Shown in pieces: positions 44,721 to 53,606 of a DNA stretch of 64,000 nucleotides. The notes under the pieces are model-generated. The model was not told where the DNA came from. It searched no databases and was given only the letters and a program-made list of their open reading frames with translations. Position numbers and translations under genes: made by a program. The DNA lies in contig OZ219800.1 in assembly GCA_964291275.2 (NCBI GenBank), forward strand, positions 496,001-560,000, read 5' to 3'. The DNA comes from Bin80 sp964291275. GTDB lineage: Bacteria > Bacteroidota > Rhodothermia > Rhodothermales > Bin80. How positions within the stretch are numbered: the stretch's first letter is position 1; each line of letters starts with the position of its first letter.

Positions 44721-45804
44721 TTTCTGTATAGAGTCTAGCCAGACGAAGATTCAGATCCGGTATCTCCTGCTTTCGGATCGGCACTGCCTTGCGGCCCAGA
44801 GACAGTGCTATCTCGCGACGTCGGCTCATGGCTTTTGACGGGCGATGTATCCGTTGGAATTCCTCGTAAACGAAGTGCTCCCAGGCTAGCTTCAGCTGGA
44901 TCCCTTCAATGAATCGGTTTTGCTCCCGCAGACCGTCAACGAATCCTTCTAGCGAGTAGTGGAGAAATCCGAGTGGATCTCCACGCCCAGAGTTCGCCCG
45001 GCTGGAACGATCAAGCTGCCTATAATATTCGGACCGAGTGAGGTTGTAGTGATTACCGAGAAGATGGGCGCAAGGCGATGGTACACCCTGTCGCACAAGA
45101 ATCATGAATTCAACCAACCGAGCGGTTCGTCCGTTGCCGTCCCCAAAGGCGTGAATCCACGCGAGATACAGATGAGCAAAGATGGCTCGCAGAATCGCGG
45201 ATGCGGTGTGATCTTCTGGCCGGTCTGGACGCACCGGCCAGTCATCTCCCTCAAGCCACTCGCAGAGTCGGTGGAGGAGAAAAGCACAATCCTTCCGTGG
45301 GGCACCTCTATAGCGAAAGACTCCGACGGGGTGCGTTGGAATCTTCCCTGGAACCACACCCTCTTCGAGATGCTCTTCAAGACCTGCTAGCAGGCGTTGA
45401 TTTGCTCCGGAAATCCAGTCTGGTGTCAGTACCGGTGGATTGCCTCCCATGATACTCTCAATAATCTCACGGAAGTCCTTCAGAACATTGTTGACTTCCT
45501 GCTTCAGGTATTCCTGGGATTTTGGGAGCTCTAATCGCCCCTCTAAGCAGGCTGCGATCTGTTCTTCGCTGAGCGTATTCCCCTCAATTGCCGTAGTAGC
45601 CTTAGCCCCCTTGATCAAATGGACCCGGTGTAGTTCGAGGGCAGCAGCGGGTGGTAAGACCGCCTGAACAACCTGGTTGCATAGGGCAACTGCCTCGCCA
45701 AGCAATAACCAATGGCGAGAATCAGCGCGTTCCAGATAATGACGGAAACTGATCCATGAGTGGCCTGGGGGCAGGCCTTGGATCTGGTCGGGGCCGTTCG
45801 GCAT
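44721..45804 (-). pseudogene. Fic-family protein, C-terminus cut off by ISL3
   Basis: Start ATG at 45804. An inhibitory-helix motif TTAIEGNTLS lies near residue 70 ((S/T)xxxE(G/N), class II autoinhibited Fic). The catalytic loop HAFGDGNGRTARL near residue 210 is the Fic motif HPFxxGNGRxxR with Ala for Pro. Fic enzymes usually transfer AMP from ATP to a protein hydroxyl. The frame runs on into the IS (to 44590) with about 44 foreign residues; the true winged-helix tail is at 43182-43306 (402 residues restored). The catalytic core is intact, so the truncated product may still be active. Confidence 0.88.
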
Positions 45805-46214
45805 GGTCGAGAACCCTGATTTTAAGATGTTAAATGACCAATGGAATAGCCAATAATTGCAAGACCAACATCCATTATATTGTTCGACTAAGACACTACT
45901 TCAGCGATACTTCGAGCTACTTTGTTCCAGAGCATAAAATTATGCTTAACAAAATGTCCGTTGTGATGTCCAAATCCTGCTGACATATTGTGATCAAAAG
46001 AACTGGTTATAGCGAGATGGAATTTCACATAAATATGCCGGGTTTCCGGGGGCAAGCAAAGGACATGTAGCTACCTCCTACTCATCCTATTTTCTGGCAT
46101 CCCCCGGGCGTATTGGGATTGAAATGGCCCAGTCCGGTCGGAATAGGCAAATTATCGTTGAATTCCGGATACATAGCGAACATTCTACATCAAACCTTAC
46201 GCATAACCCCATAT
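45805..46214. other. Divergent intergenic region between fic and the deoxyribosyltransferase-like gene
   Basis: About 410 AT-rich bases between two diverging genes. Promoters of both should lie here; no RNA or further gene was recognised. A weak in-frame TTG start for the rightward gene lies at 46113. Confidence 0.5.
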
Positions 46215-47231
46215 ATGGAACAGATCAAAACGGAAAAGAAATGCCCAATTTGGCAAACACCTGCAGTAGTCAGTTATTTTATAGGAGGACGCGACTCACA
46301 CAGAGTGGATTCTGCGCGTGCTGGCGGCCCTTATGTCATTTCTGGTACCAATTGGGTGGTCCTTCCAGGGAAAAATTTTAATGACCAAGAGAAGGCTTTA
46401 CTTACGTCATGGTTGGTTCGAAGCCGTGCCACAGGAAACATGGAACCACGGATTCCATCAAACATAGAGCCATTCGTGAAAGGGCTTCGCCCCCAGTCAG
46501 TCCATCAACGTGCAGATTTGCTCCTCAAATACATAAAATCAAAGATCTCCAACATAGGAGAACTTTTTGAATACGAGACGCATCACTACGGATGCGACCC
46601 TCATCTGAATAGCCAATTATGTCATCGCCACGCAAAGATGCTTGCATGGTCAGAATCATTGTACCTTGATGAGTTGGAATACTTCCTTAAGTTTCTGCAA
46701 GACCAAAAATGGCTTGAAAAATCTGACTACAGTAGTGATGAGACCCATCGTTACAGCATAACAATAGCAGGTTACAGCCATCTGGCCGAACTGGAAAACC
46801 GAATTCCAGACTCGTCGCAAGCATTCGTGGCCATGTGGTTTGACGAATCTATGAATGATGCTTGGGAGAAAGGAATAGAGCCTGCAATTAAGGAGACCGG
46901 ATACGATGCAATGCGTATTGATAAAAAAGAACATCTGAACAAAATTGACGACGAAATAATCGCCGAGATCCGCAGATCAAAGTTTTTAGTCGCAGACTTT
47001 ACCGAGGGAGAAAAAGGGACGCGCGGAGGTGTTTATTACGAAGCTGGCTTTGCCCATGGACTTAACATTCCAGTCATCTTTACCTGCCGTAAAGAATCTC
47101 TGGAAAAGGTTCATTTCGATACCCGGCAGTATCCGCATATTGTTTGGGAAAAGCCTGAAGATCTTAGATCACGTCTTGCCAAGCGAATCTCGGCCGTGCT
47201 TGGGGATGGCCCAAAAGAACGAATTCGCTAA
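46215..47231 (+). CDS. Protein with C-terminal nucleoside 2-deoxyribosyltransferase/TIR-like domain, putative defence effector
   Basis: 338 residues from ATG 46215 (TTG at 46113 would add 34). N-terminal half: KKCPIWQTPA, then DSARAGGPYVISGT and a helical region (NDQEKALLTSWLVRSRA ... SVHQRADLLLKYIKSK). C-terminal domain from about residue 205: QAFVAMWFDESMNDAWEKG, DAMRIDKKEHLNKIDDEIIAEIRRSKFLVADFT, GGVYYEAGFAHGLNIPVIFTC and a DTRQYPHIVWEKPEDL ending. The pattern of a Rossmann-like fold with VADFT and a YEAGFAxG glutamate resembles nucleoside deoxyribosyltransferases and the related TIR/SEFIR-like NAD-processing domains. Enzymatic activity is inferred. It neighbours fic and a type III R-M locus. 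Confidence 0.65.
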   Translation: MEQIKTEKKCPIWQTPAVVSYFIGGRDSHRVDSARAGGPYVISGTNWVVLPGKNFNDQEKALLTSWLVRSRATGNMEPRIPSNIEPFVKGLRPQSVHQRADLLLKYIKSKISNIGELFEYETHHYGCDPHLNSQLCHRHAKMLAWSESLYLDELEYFLKFLQDQKWLEKSDYSSDETHRYSITIAGYSHLAELENRIPDSSQAFVAMWFDESMNDAWEKGIEPAIKETGYDAMRIDKKEHLNKIDDEIIAEIRRSKFLVADFTEGEKGTRGGVYYEAGFAHGLNIPVIFTCRKESLEKVHFDTRQYPHIVWEKPEDLRSRLAKRISAVLGDGPKERIR

Positions 47232-47719
47232 AAACTTCCCAACAAAGCATACGCACTTGAATCATATGATTCGTATCCATCCGTAGCGTGACAAGTTACA
47301 GGCTGCGGGGAAAACCTCATATTGCAGCCCACTCCGATTCCGAAGGTTGGATAGTTACACCGAAAGCACCCAACGAAAATCTTTGGCTTTTGTTAGCTCT
47401 TCGGCTTTTCAGAGGTATCGCCCTCTTTCACTTGCACGCGAGATGACCATTGAAGTCAGGGAAGTTCTCAAGTCTTTATGTCGTAGCTTGGGCCAGTGAT
47501 TGTGTGGTATGATTTACATGAGCGGTTTAGAGTCATTCTGGGGCATGTTCAGTGAACGTGCCACGGAACGTTCCCTATCTTTCCACGAAGCACTTGAACC
47601 GGTACATAGCTCGGTTAGCGGCTAACTACAACTCTGTGAGATGGATTCGCCGATGCAGGCCTTCTACTGTATGGGGAGCTTGTTGGAGTACAGTTCATTA
47701 TAATAATTTTTAGTAGTTC
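47232..47719. other. Gene-poor stretch with a decayed transposase end
   Basis: About 490 bases. The right half holds the transposase remnant listed at 47490-47650; nothing was recognised in the left half. The last 60 bases should include the promoter of the modification gene. Confidence 0.5.
47490..47650 (+). pseudogene. Remnant of an IS1595/ISXO2-like transposase C-terminus
   Basis: One frame reads GMIYMSGLESFWGMFSE, a degenerate form of the IS1595-family HTNGIESFWSxxKR block; a second frame shortly after reads STKHLNRYIARLAANYNSVRW, the family's ...KHLxRYxxEFxxRxN ending. A frameshift separates them. No terminal repeats were found. It is unrelated in detail to the intact transposase at 23732. 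Confidence 0.6.
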
Positions 47720-49513
47720 ATGAGTGAAATCGTCTTCAAGGGCAAGGAGTTTGTCTATAATCATCATTTGGCCGTGCCCTTCAGACCGCTTGAAATTCAT
47801 CCAGACAAGGGGATTGGCGAACCCAGTCTGGATGGAAGTCTCATTGTCCACGGAGATAATCTGCACGCGTTGAAGGCGCTCCTGCCTTACTACGCCGGAA
47901 AGGTGGACTGCATTTACATTGATCCGCCCTATAATACCGGAAGGGAAAGGTGGTGCTACAATGATAACGTGAACGCTCCGATGGTTCGTGAATGGCTAAG
48001 TGACAATCCCGTCGGTGTCGAAGATGGATTGCGGCATGAGAAGTGGTGCTGCATTATGTGGCCACGTCTAAGGCTGCTGAATGAATTACTTTCAGACACC
48101 GGAGTGATCTTTGTGTCCATTGACGACAACGAACAGCATCGGCTCAGGGCAATGATGGACGAGATCTTCGGGGGCGATCAGTTTGTGAGCAACATTATCT
48201 GGCAGAAGAAATATTCGCCTTCCAACGATGCAAAAGGCTTTTCCGATGATCACGATTTCGTCGTCTGCTACGCCCGATCCGGATGGTCACGTCGTCTCCT
48301 ACCCCGGGGTGAAAAACAGAACCGCTACTACAAATATGACGACCATGACGGACGTGGCCCATGGAGAGTAGATAACTTAAGTGTTAAGACCTATTCCGCT
48401 GCGTATGACTATGAAATTGAGAATCCAGAGACCGGGGAAAAGCATCGCCCACCAGCTGGTAGATGTTGGGTAACCAGCAAAGAGCGACTTCGGGCATTGA
48501 TTCAAGAAAATCGCATCTATTTCCCTCCGGGAGGCAAGAGCATCCCTGCCTTGAAGCGGTACCTCCGTGAAGTTCAGCAAGGCGTCGTTCCCCGCACTGT
48601 CTGGCCCTACACGGAAGTCGGCCACACCGACGGTGCACGTAAGCTCCTCAAGGAAATCTTCCATGATCAGGAAGTCCTGTTCGACAATCCCAAAGCACTG
48701 GGGCTCGTGGAACGAATACTTGAGATTGGGACCGACAAGAACGCTCTGATCCTTGATTCCTTCGCAGGCTCTGGAACTACCGCACATGCTGTGCTGACTT
48801 TGAATAAACAGGATGGAGGGAACCGTAGATTTATCCTTGTGGAGTGCGAAGATTACGCCAACGAAACAACAGCCGAGCGTGTTCGAAGGGTGATTCACGG
48901 ATACGATTTCGAGGGTACGCAGAGGACGGAATTAATGCGGGAGAACATCACTTGGACAAAGCTGAAGAATTCGAACAAACTGTTGGACCGAGTCACATCA
49001 ATTGAAAACATGAACCGCCATGAGTATGATCGAATCGGTAAGAAGGTCAATGGCGGGAAGCTCATTGTTACAGGTGAAACAAGAATTCCGAAGCGGATCG
49101 GGGGACTCGGCGGATCCTTCACCTATTGCACGCTCGGCGAGTCGATAAACATTGATAAGATATTGACGGGGGATAACCTGCCGCCCTACGAGGGGATTGG
49201 CGCCATGCTCTTCCATATGGCCACAAATCAGGTGTTGGGGATGGGGGGAGTTCGGGAGAAGGATTTCTATTTGGGGACTACTGGCGACCGCCACGTCTGG
49301 CTGATGTACAAACCCGATCTGGACTGGCTGAAATCTCCTGAAGCTGCACTCACACTGACCCGAGCCAAGGAATTCGCGTCGTACGATCAGGATAAACATC
49401 ACTTGGTATTTTCCCCCGCCCGATATGTGAGCCAGAAAACACTCGCAAAACAAAGAATTTCAGTCGAATTCGTTCCGCTGCCCTTTTCGCTGTACCGAAT
49501 TGCACAGAATTAA
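47720..49513 (+). CDS. Type III-like restriction-modification system, modification methyltransferase (Mod)
   Basis: 597 residues. Beta-class adenine-N6 methyltransferase: catalytic DPPYNTG near residue 68 and SAM motif DSFAGSGTT near residue 346, with LVECEDYANETTAERVRRVIHGY after it. The region between is the target-recognition domain. Fits Mod proteins of type III systems that pair with a helicase-nuclease Res. The res gene starts 3 bases after the stop codon but is disrupted, so this methyltransferase may now act alone. Confidence 0.9.
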   Translation: MSEIVFKGKEFVYNHHLAVPFRPLEIHPDKGIGEPSLDGSLIVHGDNLHALKALLPYYAGKVDCIYIDPPYNTGRERWCYNDNVNAPMVREWLSDNPVGVEDGLRHEKWCCIMWPRLRLLNELLSDTGVIFVSIDDNEQHRLRAMMDEIFGGDQFVSNIIWQKKYSPSNDAKGFSDDHDFVVCYARSGWSRRLLPRGEKQNRYYKYDDHDGRGPWRVDNLSVKTYSAAYDYEIENPETGEKHRPPAGRCWVTSKERLRALIQENRIYFPPGGKSIPALKRYLREVQQGVVPRTVWPYTEVGHTDGARKLLKEIFHDQEVLFDNPKALGLVERILEIGTDKNALILDSFAGSGTTAHAVLTLNKQDGGNRRFILVECEDYANETTAERVRRVIHGYDFEGTQRTELMRENITWTKLKNSNKLLDRVTSIENMNRHEYDRIGKKVNGGKLIVTGETRIPKRIGGLGGSFTYCTLGESINIDKILTGDNLPPYEGIGAMLFHMATNQVLGMGGVREKDFYLGTTGDRHVWLMYKPDLDWLKSPEAALTLTRAKEFASYDQDKHHLVFSPARYVSQKTLAKQRISVEFVPLPFSLYRIAQN

Positions 49514-49516
49514 CAC

Positions 49517-51037
49517 ATGGGGTTTCGTCAGTTGGAGTATCAGGACCGGGTGCTTACCACACTTGCTACATACCTCCGTTACTTGAAGGAAGCGAAGGAA
49601 GTGTCTGACAGAACTGCTAAATTTGCGGCTGCCCATCCAGATTTGGACATTCCGACCGGGGACTTTACCAAGGGGGCATGGGAAAGGCTCAGAGCGACAG
49701 GCAAGCTACCAGCCTCTCGTGCAAAAGTGCCGCATTCGGAGCGCAAAGATGGATGCGGATATCCAGTGCCAAATGTGGTACTGAAGGTACCTACTGGAGG
49801 TGGCAAGACGTTTCTGGCCGTGTCCGGCGTGTCACAAATCATGGGGCAATACCTCTCGGTCAATACGGGGTTTGTTCTTTGGATTGTACCCAATGAGGCA
49901 ATCTACCGGCAGACGCTGAAGCATTTCAAAGATCGCCAGCATCCGTACCGGCAAACGCTTGACCGTGCCGCTGCCGGTCGCGTCAAAATCATGGAGAAGA
50001 CGACTCGCCTTGATGCCCGAGACATAGAAGCCAATCTCTGTGTCATGCTCCTGATGCTGCAGTCAGCAAACCGGAAGACTAAAAAATATCTGAAGATATT
50101 CCAAGACAGGGGGGATGTCCATGGATTTTCTCCCCCAGAAGGAGAGGAACAGGCACACAGGAAGGCAAAAGAGCTAATACCGAACCTTGAAACCTATGGA
50201 GGGGAGCTTTTTCTGCGGGTGAAAGATTCACTCGGAAATGCATTGCGGATCATTCGTCCTCTGGTTGTTCTGGACGAAGGGCATAAGGCGATCTCCGATC
50301 TTGCATTCAAAACACTGTATGGGTTCAATCCTAGTTTCGTGTTGGAACTCACGGCAACCCCGAAGGACGTAAAGCCGCGTGGCGGACGGAATCCAAGGCC
50401 TGGGCGGTTTGCCAATCTGTTGGTTGAGGTCACGGGGCGTGATTTGGATCGCGAGGACATGATAAAGATGCCGCTTACCCTCAATCCTTGCCAAGGCAAC
50501 GCTTGGCGTGCCACGTTAAACGTGGCATTAACCAAGCTAAACGAACTTCGGACCCATGCTGAGAACCTGCAGGTAGAGACCAATCGCTATATCCGTCCGA
50601 TTTTACTGGTCCAAGTAGAGCGCACCGGGAAGGATCAGAGGGAAAGCGGCTATGTGCACAGCGATGACGTGAAAGAATGGCTTCTTACAACTGGCTTGGA
50701 TGAGTCCGAGATCGCAGTCAAGACATCCGAACAGAATGACCTGAGTAAACCGGAGAATCAGGACCTGCTCTCCTCAACGAACCGGATTCGGGTTATTATC
50801 ACGAAGCAGGCGCTCCAAGAAGGCTGGGACTGCCCGTTTGCCTATGTGCTGTGTACGTTGGTTGCAAGCTCGAACCTGAACGCGTTGACGCAACTTGTCG
50901 GTCGCATTCTCCGCCAGCCGGGTGCAATGAAGACGGGTAACGAAGAATTGGACGAATGCTACGTCGTTACACACCACGCCAAAACTGCTGCAGTCATCAA
51001 GGCGATTAAGTCCGGGTTGGAGAAAGACGGCCTTGGT
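49517..51037 (+). pseudogene. Type III restriction enzyme Res, N-terminal part (split by a Tn5-like element)
   Basis: 507 original codons; the frame then continues nine codons into the element and stops at 51064. It holds the superfamily 2 helicase motor: YQDRVL Q-motif-like start, Walker A VPTGGGKTF near residue 92, DEGHK (motif II) near 253, ELTATP (motif III) near 278, and LQEGWDCPFAYVLC and QLVGRILRQPG (motifs V-VI) near 435-475. It lacks the nuclease domain, which is in the downstream fragment at 53607-54698. Restored length is 870 residues. Without the nuclease the system is expected not to restrict DNA. Confidence 0.92.
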
Positions 51038-53598
51038 CTGCCCATTACCCAAGTAATGGTGTAGTCTAACTATTGTGGGAGATCCGTGAGCGTTTTTTCT
51101 ACCGCCGTGATTGTCTGGTCGGAGCGCCTCTTTACAGCGCACGCCTTGATGGTCCGCAGCATAGGGTGACGGAGCGTTTTCACGCTTGGGTTCACGGTAC
51201 CGGTACGTCCGGGCCATAGCATTGGGGTAAGAGTCTCCCGTTTCGTGAGGGTATCACGAATCTGCACAGCAGCAGCAGCGGGCCTGGGTCTCCTCAATGT
51301 GCATCTGATAGCCCACCAAGGCCATAGCGAGTCGTTCGATTCCCCTCCACATGACCTGATGGCCCGGCGGTGGGGCACGATTCCGGTTTTGATAGCCGCC
51401 CAACACCCCCACCAGCAACATGGCGTCCCGCAGCATCTTGGGTTCCGGCAGTCGTACCCGCTTGGCGTAGCCGGTCAAGAATCCAAGTTCCAGTTCTGTG
51501 AAGAATACCGACGGATCCAGCTCCGGCATGGTTCGCCCCAACAGCGTCAGCACCATGAGACGCCAGGCAATCACACAGTAGATCGCCAATGCCCGTTCCA
51601 GTCTTAAGGCGCTCCGCAGCTGCATATGTTCCACTTTGCAGCCACTCTTGAGCACCCGGAAAAAGTCCTCAATCCGCCAACGTTTCAGATAATACCCCAG
51701 CACCCGCTCCGCAGCCCGGGCCGAGGGCACCGCAAGACTGGTCAGCAGATACCATTCAATCGCCTTTTCACCCGCAGGCGGCGAGACTTCTTTGATATGC
51801 ACCCCGGTGAGCGTCACCGGATCCGCATCCGCAACCAGTGGAGTCGCGGGCAGCGTAACCGGGCCATAGCGTACTTCGGCATCGGCGACGCGATAGGCGC
51901 GTCCGGCCGTCTTCGACCGCACGGACCGGCGATGAATCTCAATCCTGATCGTCTTGGCAGCTTTGCCACCGGACATCGTCTCAAACAGCTTTTTGCCTTT
52001 TGCCAGACGCCGATTCTTAGATGCCCGCACCAGCAGATCAACCCGCTTGTGCTGCCGCTGCGCATCAAAGAGCGCAAAACTGTCGCCCTCCCGATCCATC
52101 ACGCAGAGGACCTTGATCTTGCGCGATAGCTCCTGCGCGGCTTCACAAATATCCGCATAACCATCCAGCCACCGCTGCGCCTTTGGCTTCAACGGTCCAT
52201 CGGTCGGATCTTTGTAACTGCACCGCAACACGCCCAGTGGCAGACCATCGGTGGTGGTCGCCAGCGTGGTATGAATATGCAGTCCCCGCGATTTGGTCGT
52301 GGTCTGAGTCTGACCAATGACTTCCAAGTCCTCGCAGGCCAGACGCGACCCGTAATTGAGCCGACTGCCATCCTGGATGCATAAGACCACCTTTTGGCTG
52401 CGCATACGCTCTATGGTACGCGCCCGATGCGGGGCCAACACGTTCTCCGGCGTCACCTCAGACGCCGGATCGCTCGCCAGCAGGCGATAATGCCCCTTGA
52501 CCGCCGCCCGATCATAGCCCGTGTTCCCGGTAATCGCCGCGCCGATGGTATCGGCGAGCAGAGACGCACTCTTGACCAGCCGCGCCGAGCGCAGCGCGTT
52601 GCCCAGCGGCGCATCCCCAAACTCGGCATCGGCCCACTGTTCGCTATCCAACATCTCACCAGGTTGTCTGACCGGACGTAATTCCACCGCAGGCACCCCC
52701 AGTTGCTGACGCCACCTGCGATTAAGTTCGTATACATACAACGCCTTCGGCGGCTCCGGAGTGTCATGGCGGAGGCCGCCAGCGGTTTGTCCAATGTACT
52801 GAAAATTGGTGGCCTTGAAGCAGGAACCCGACCATTCGGGATCCACATAGGTTTCAACGATCCACACCCGGTAGCCGTAATGCTGCTGATAGTCCTCAGC
52901 CAGTCGCCTGAGCAGGCGACTGAGCACGTAGCTGGCCAGATGCTGGCATCGCTCCCGCATCAGGAATCGGCTCAGACACACCACACGGTGCAGATGGGCC
53001 TGTCGCTGTGCGTCCGACCAGGCCATCCACTGCTCCCGGGCCGCCAGTCGCAGGGCGGCCGCCGAAAAACCGACCGCACCCACATAACCGTGTGCACTGT
53101 CAATCAGATACCGTACCTGGGCACCGCAAAATGTCGTCACTCCACGCGGATGCTCATGATGCAACAGCGTGTTCCAAATCTCTCGCTGATCGGTGTCGGT
53201 CACCTTAACCAGCGTAAGACCCTCCACCTCGTTAACAACCTCAGGCAAACGTTCCGGGGCAGGCACCGGTTCGGCCAGCAGGCGGGGACCCGCCCCCGCC
53301 GCGTAATTGTTCGTCGGCGCAGGCAATGCTATCCGCCCACGGTCGGCCAGCTTTGACAACGCACGGGCGCAAGTGGACACCTGCAACCGACCGCAGGCAT
53401 CAACGAATGTGAAAAGTTCACACACGCGCCTTGCTATCGCCGCGCGCGTGGACAACGCGGCATCGCCCAACACCGCGGTGAGACGCGACTGCGATTCCGG
53501 AGCACTCAAGGTGCGCAAAACCTGACTCTGCGTGAACATGCCACCAATATATGGGGCACTGTTCAGAATGTCAAGTCAAAAAGTTGGGTAATGGGCAG
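51038..53598 (-). mobile_element. Tn5/IS50-like IS4-superfamily element, 2,561 bp
   Basis: Terminal inverted repeats of at least 15 bp begin CTGCCCATTACCCAA (compare the CTG start of Tn5 ends). The flanking 8-bp duplication GCCTTGGT is exact (51030-51037 and 53599-53606). It carries a single large transposase gene on the minus strand. Its base composition is clearly more GC-rich than the surrounding restriction gene, indicating foreign origin. Confidence 0.92.
51254..53539 (-). CDS. Transposase with N-terminal DUF4338 (DruA-like) domain fused to a Tn5-type DDE domain
   Basis: 761 residues. Residues about 105-275 match DUF4338, the DruA domain of Druantia: WNTLLHHEHPRGVTTFCGAQVRYLI, then FSAAALRLAAREQWMAWSDAQRQAHLHRVV, RFLMRERCQHLASYVLSRLLRRL and ETYVDPEWSGSCFKATNFQYIGQT. 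Residues about 290-740 are an IS4/Tn5-type transposase: Asp in VLCIQDGSRLNYG near 393, Asp in VLCVMDREGDSFALFD near 487, and the YREK signature YYLKRWRIEDFFRVLKSG near 630. It appears intact. The domain join suggests the DUF4338 part helps target or regulate transposition, which is inference. Confidence 0.9.
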   Translation of the reverse strand: MFTQSQVLRTLSAPESQSRLTAVLGDAALSTRAAIARRVCELFTFVDACGRLQVSTCARALSKLADRGRIALPAPTNNYAAGAGPRLLAEPVPAPERLPEVVNEVEGLTLVKVTDTDQREIWNTLLHHEHPRGVTTFCGAQVRYLIDSAHGYVGAVGFSAAALRLAAREQWMAWSDAQRQAHLHRVVCLSRFLMRERCQHLASYVLSRLLRRLAEDYQQHYGYRVWIVETYVDPEWSGSCFKATNFQYIGQTAGGLRHDTPEPPKALYVYELNRRWRQQLGVPAVELRPVRQPGEMLDSEQWADAEFGDAPLGNALRSARLVKSASLLADTIGAAITGNTGYDRAAVKGHYRLLASDPASEVTPENVLAPHRARTIERMRSQKVVLCIQDGSRLNYGSRLACEDLEVIGQTQTTTKSRGLHIHTTLATTTDGLPLGVLRCSYKDPTDGPLKPKAQRWLDGYADICEAAQELSRKIKVLCVMDREGDSFALFDAQRQHKRVDLLVRASKNRRLAKGKKLFETMSGGKAAKTIRIEIHRRSVRSKTAGRAYRVADAEVRYGPVTLPATPLVADADPVTLTGVHIKEVSPPAGEKAIEWYLLTSLAVPSARAAERVLGYYLKRWRIEDFFRVLKSGCKVEHMQLRSALRLERALAIYCVIAWRLMVLTLLGRTMPELDPSVFFTELELGFLTGYAKRVRLPEPKMLRDAMLLVGVLGGYQNRNRAPPPGHQVMWRGIERLAMALVGYQMHIEETQARCCCCADS

Positions 53599-53606
53599 GC
53601 CTTGGT

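Noticed and set aside
51814..53356. Long forward ORFs inside the Tn5-like element
   Set aside because: GC-rich DNA opens antisense frames; the minus-strand 761-residue transposase explains the region fully.
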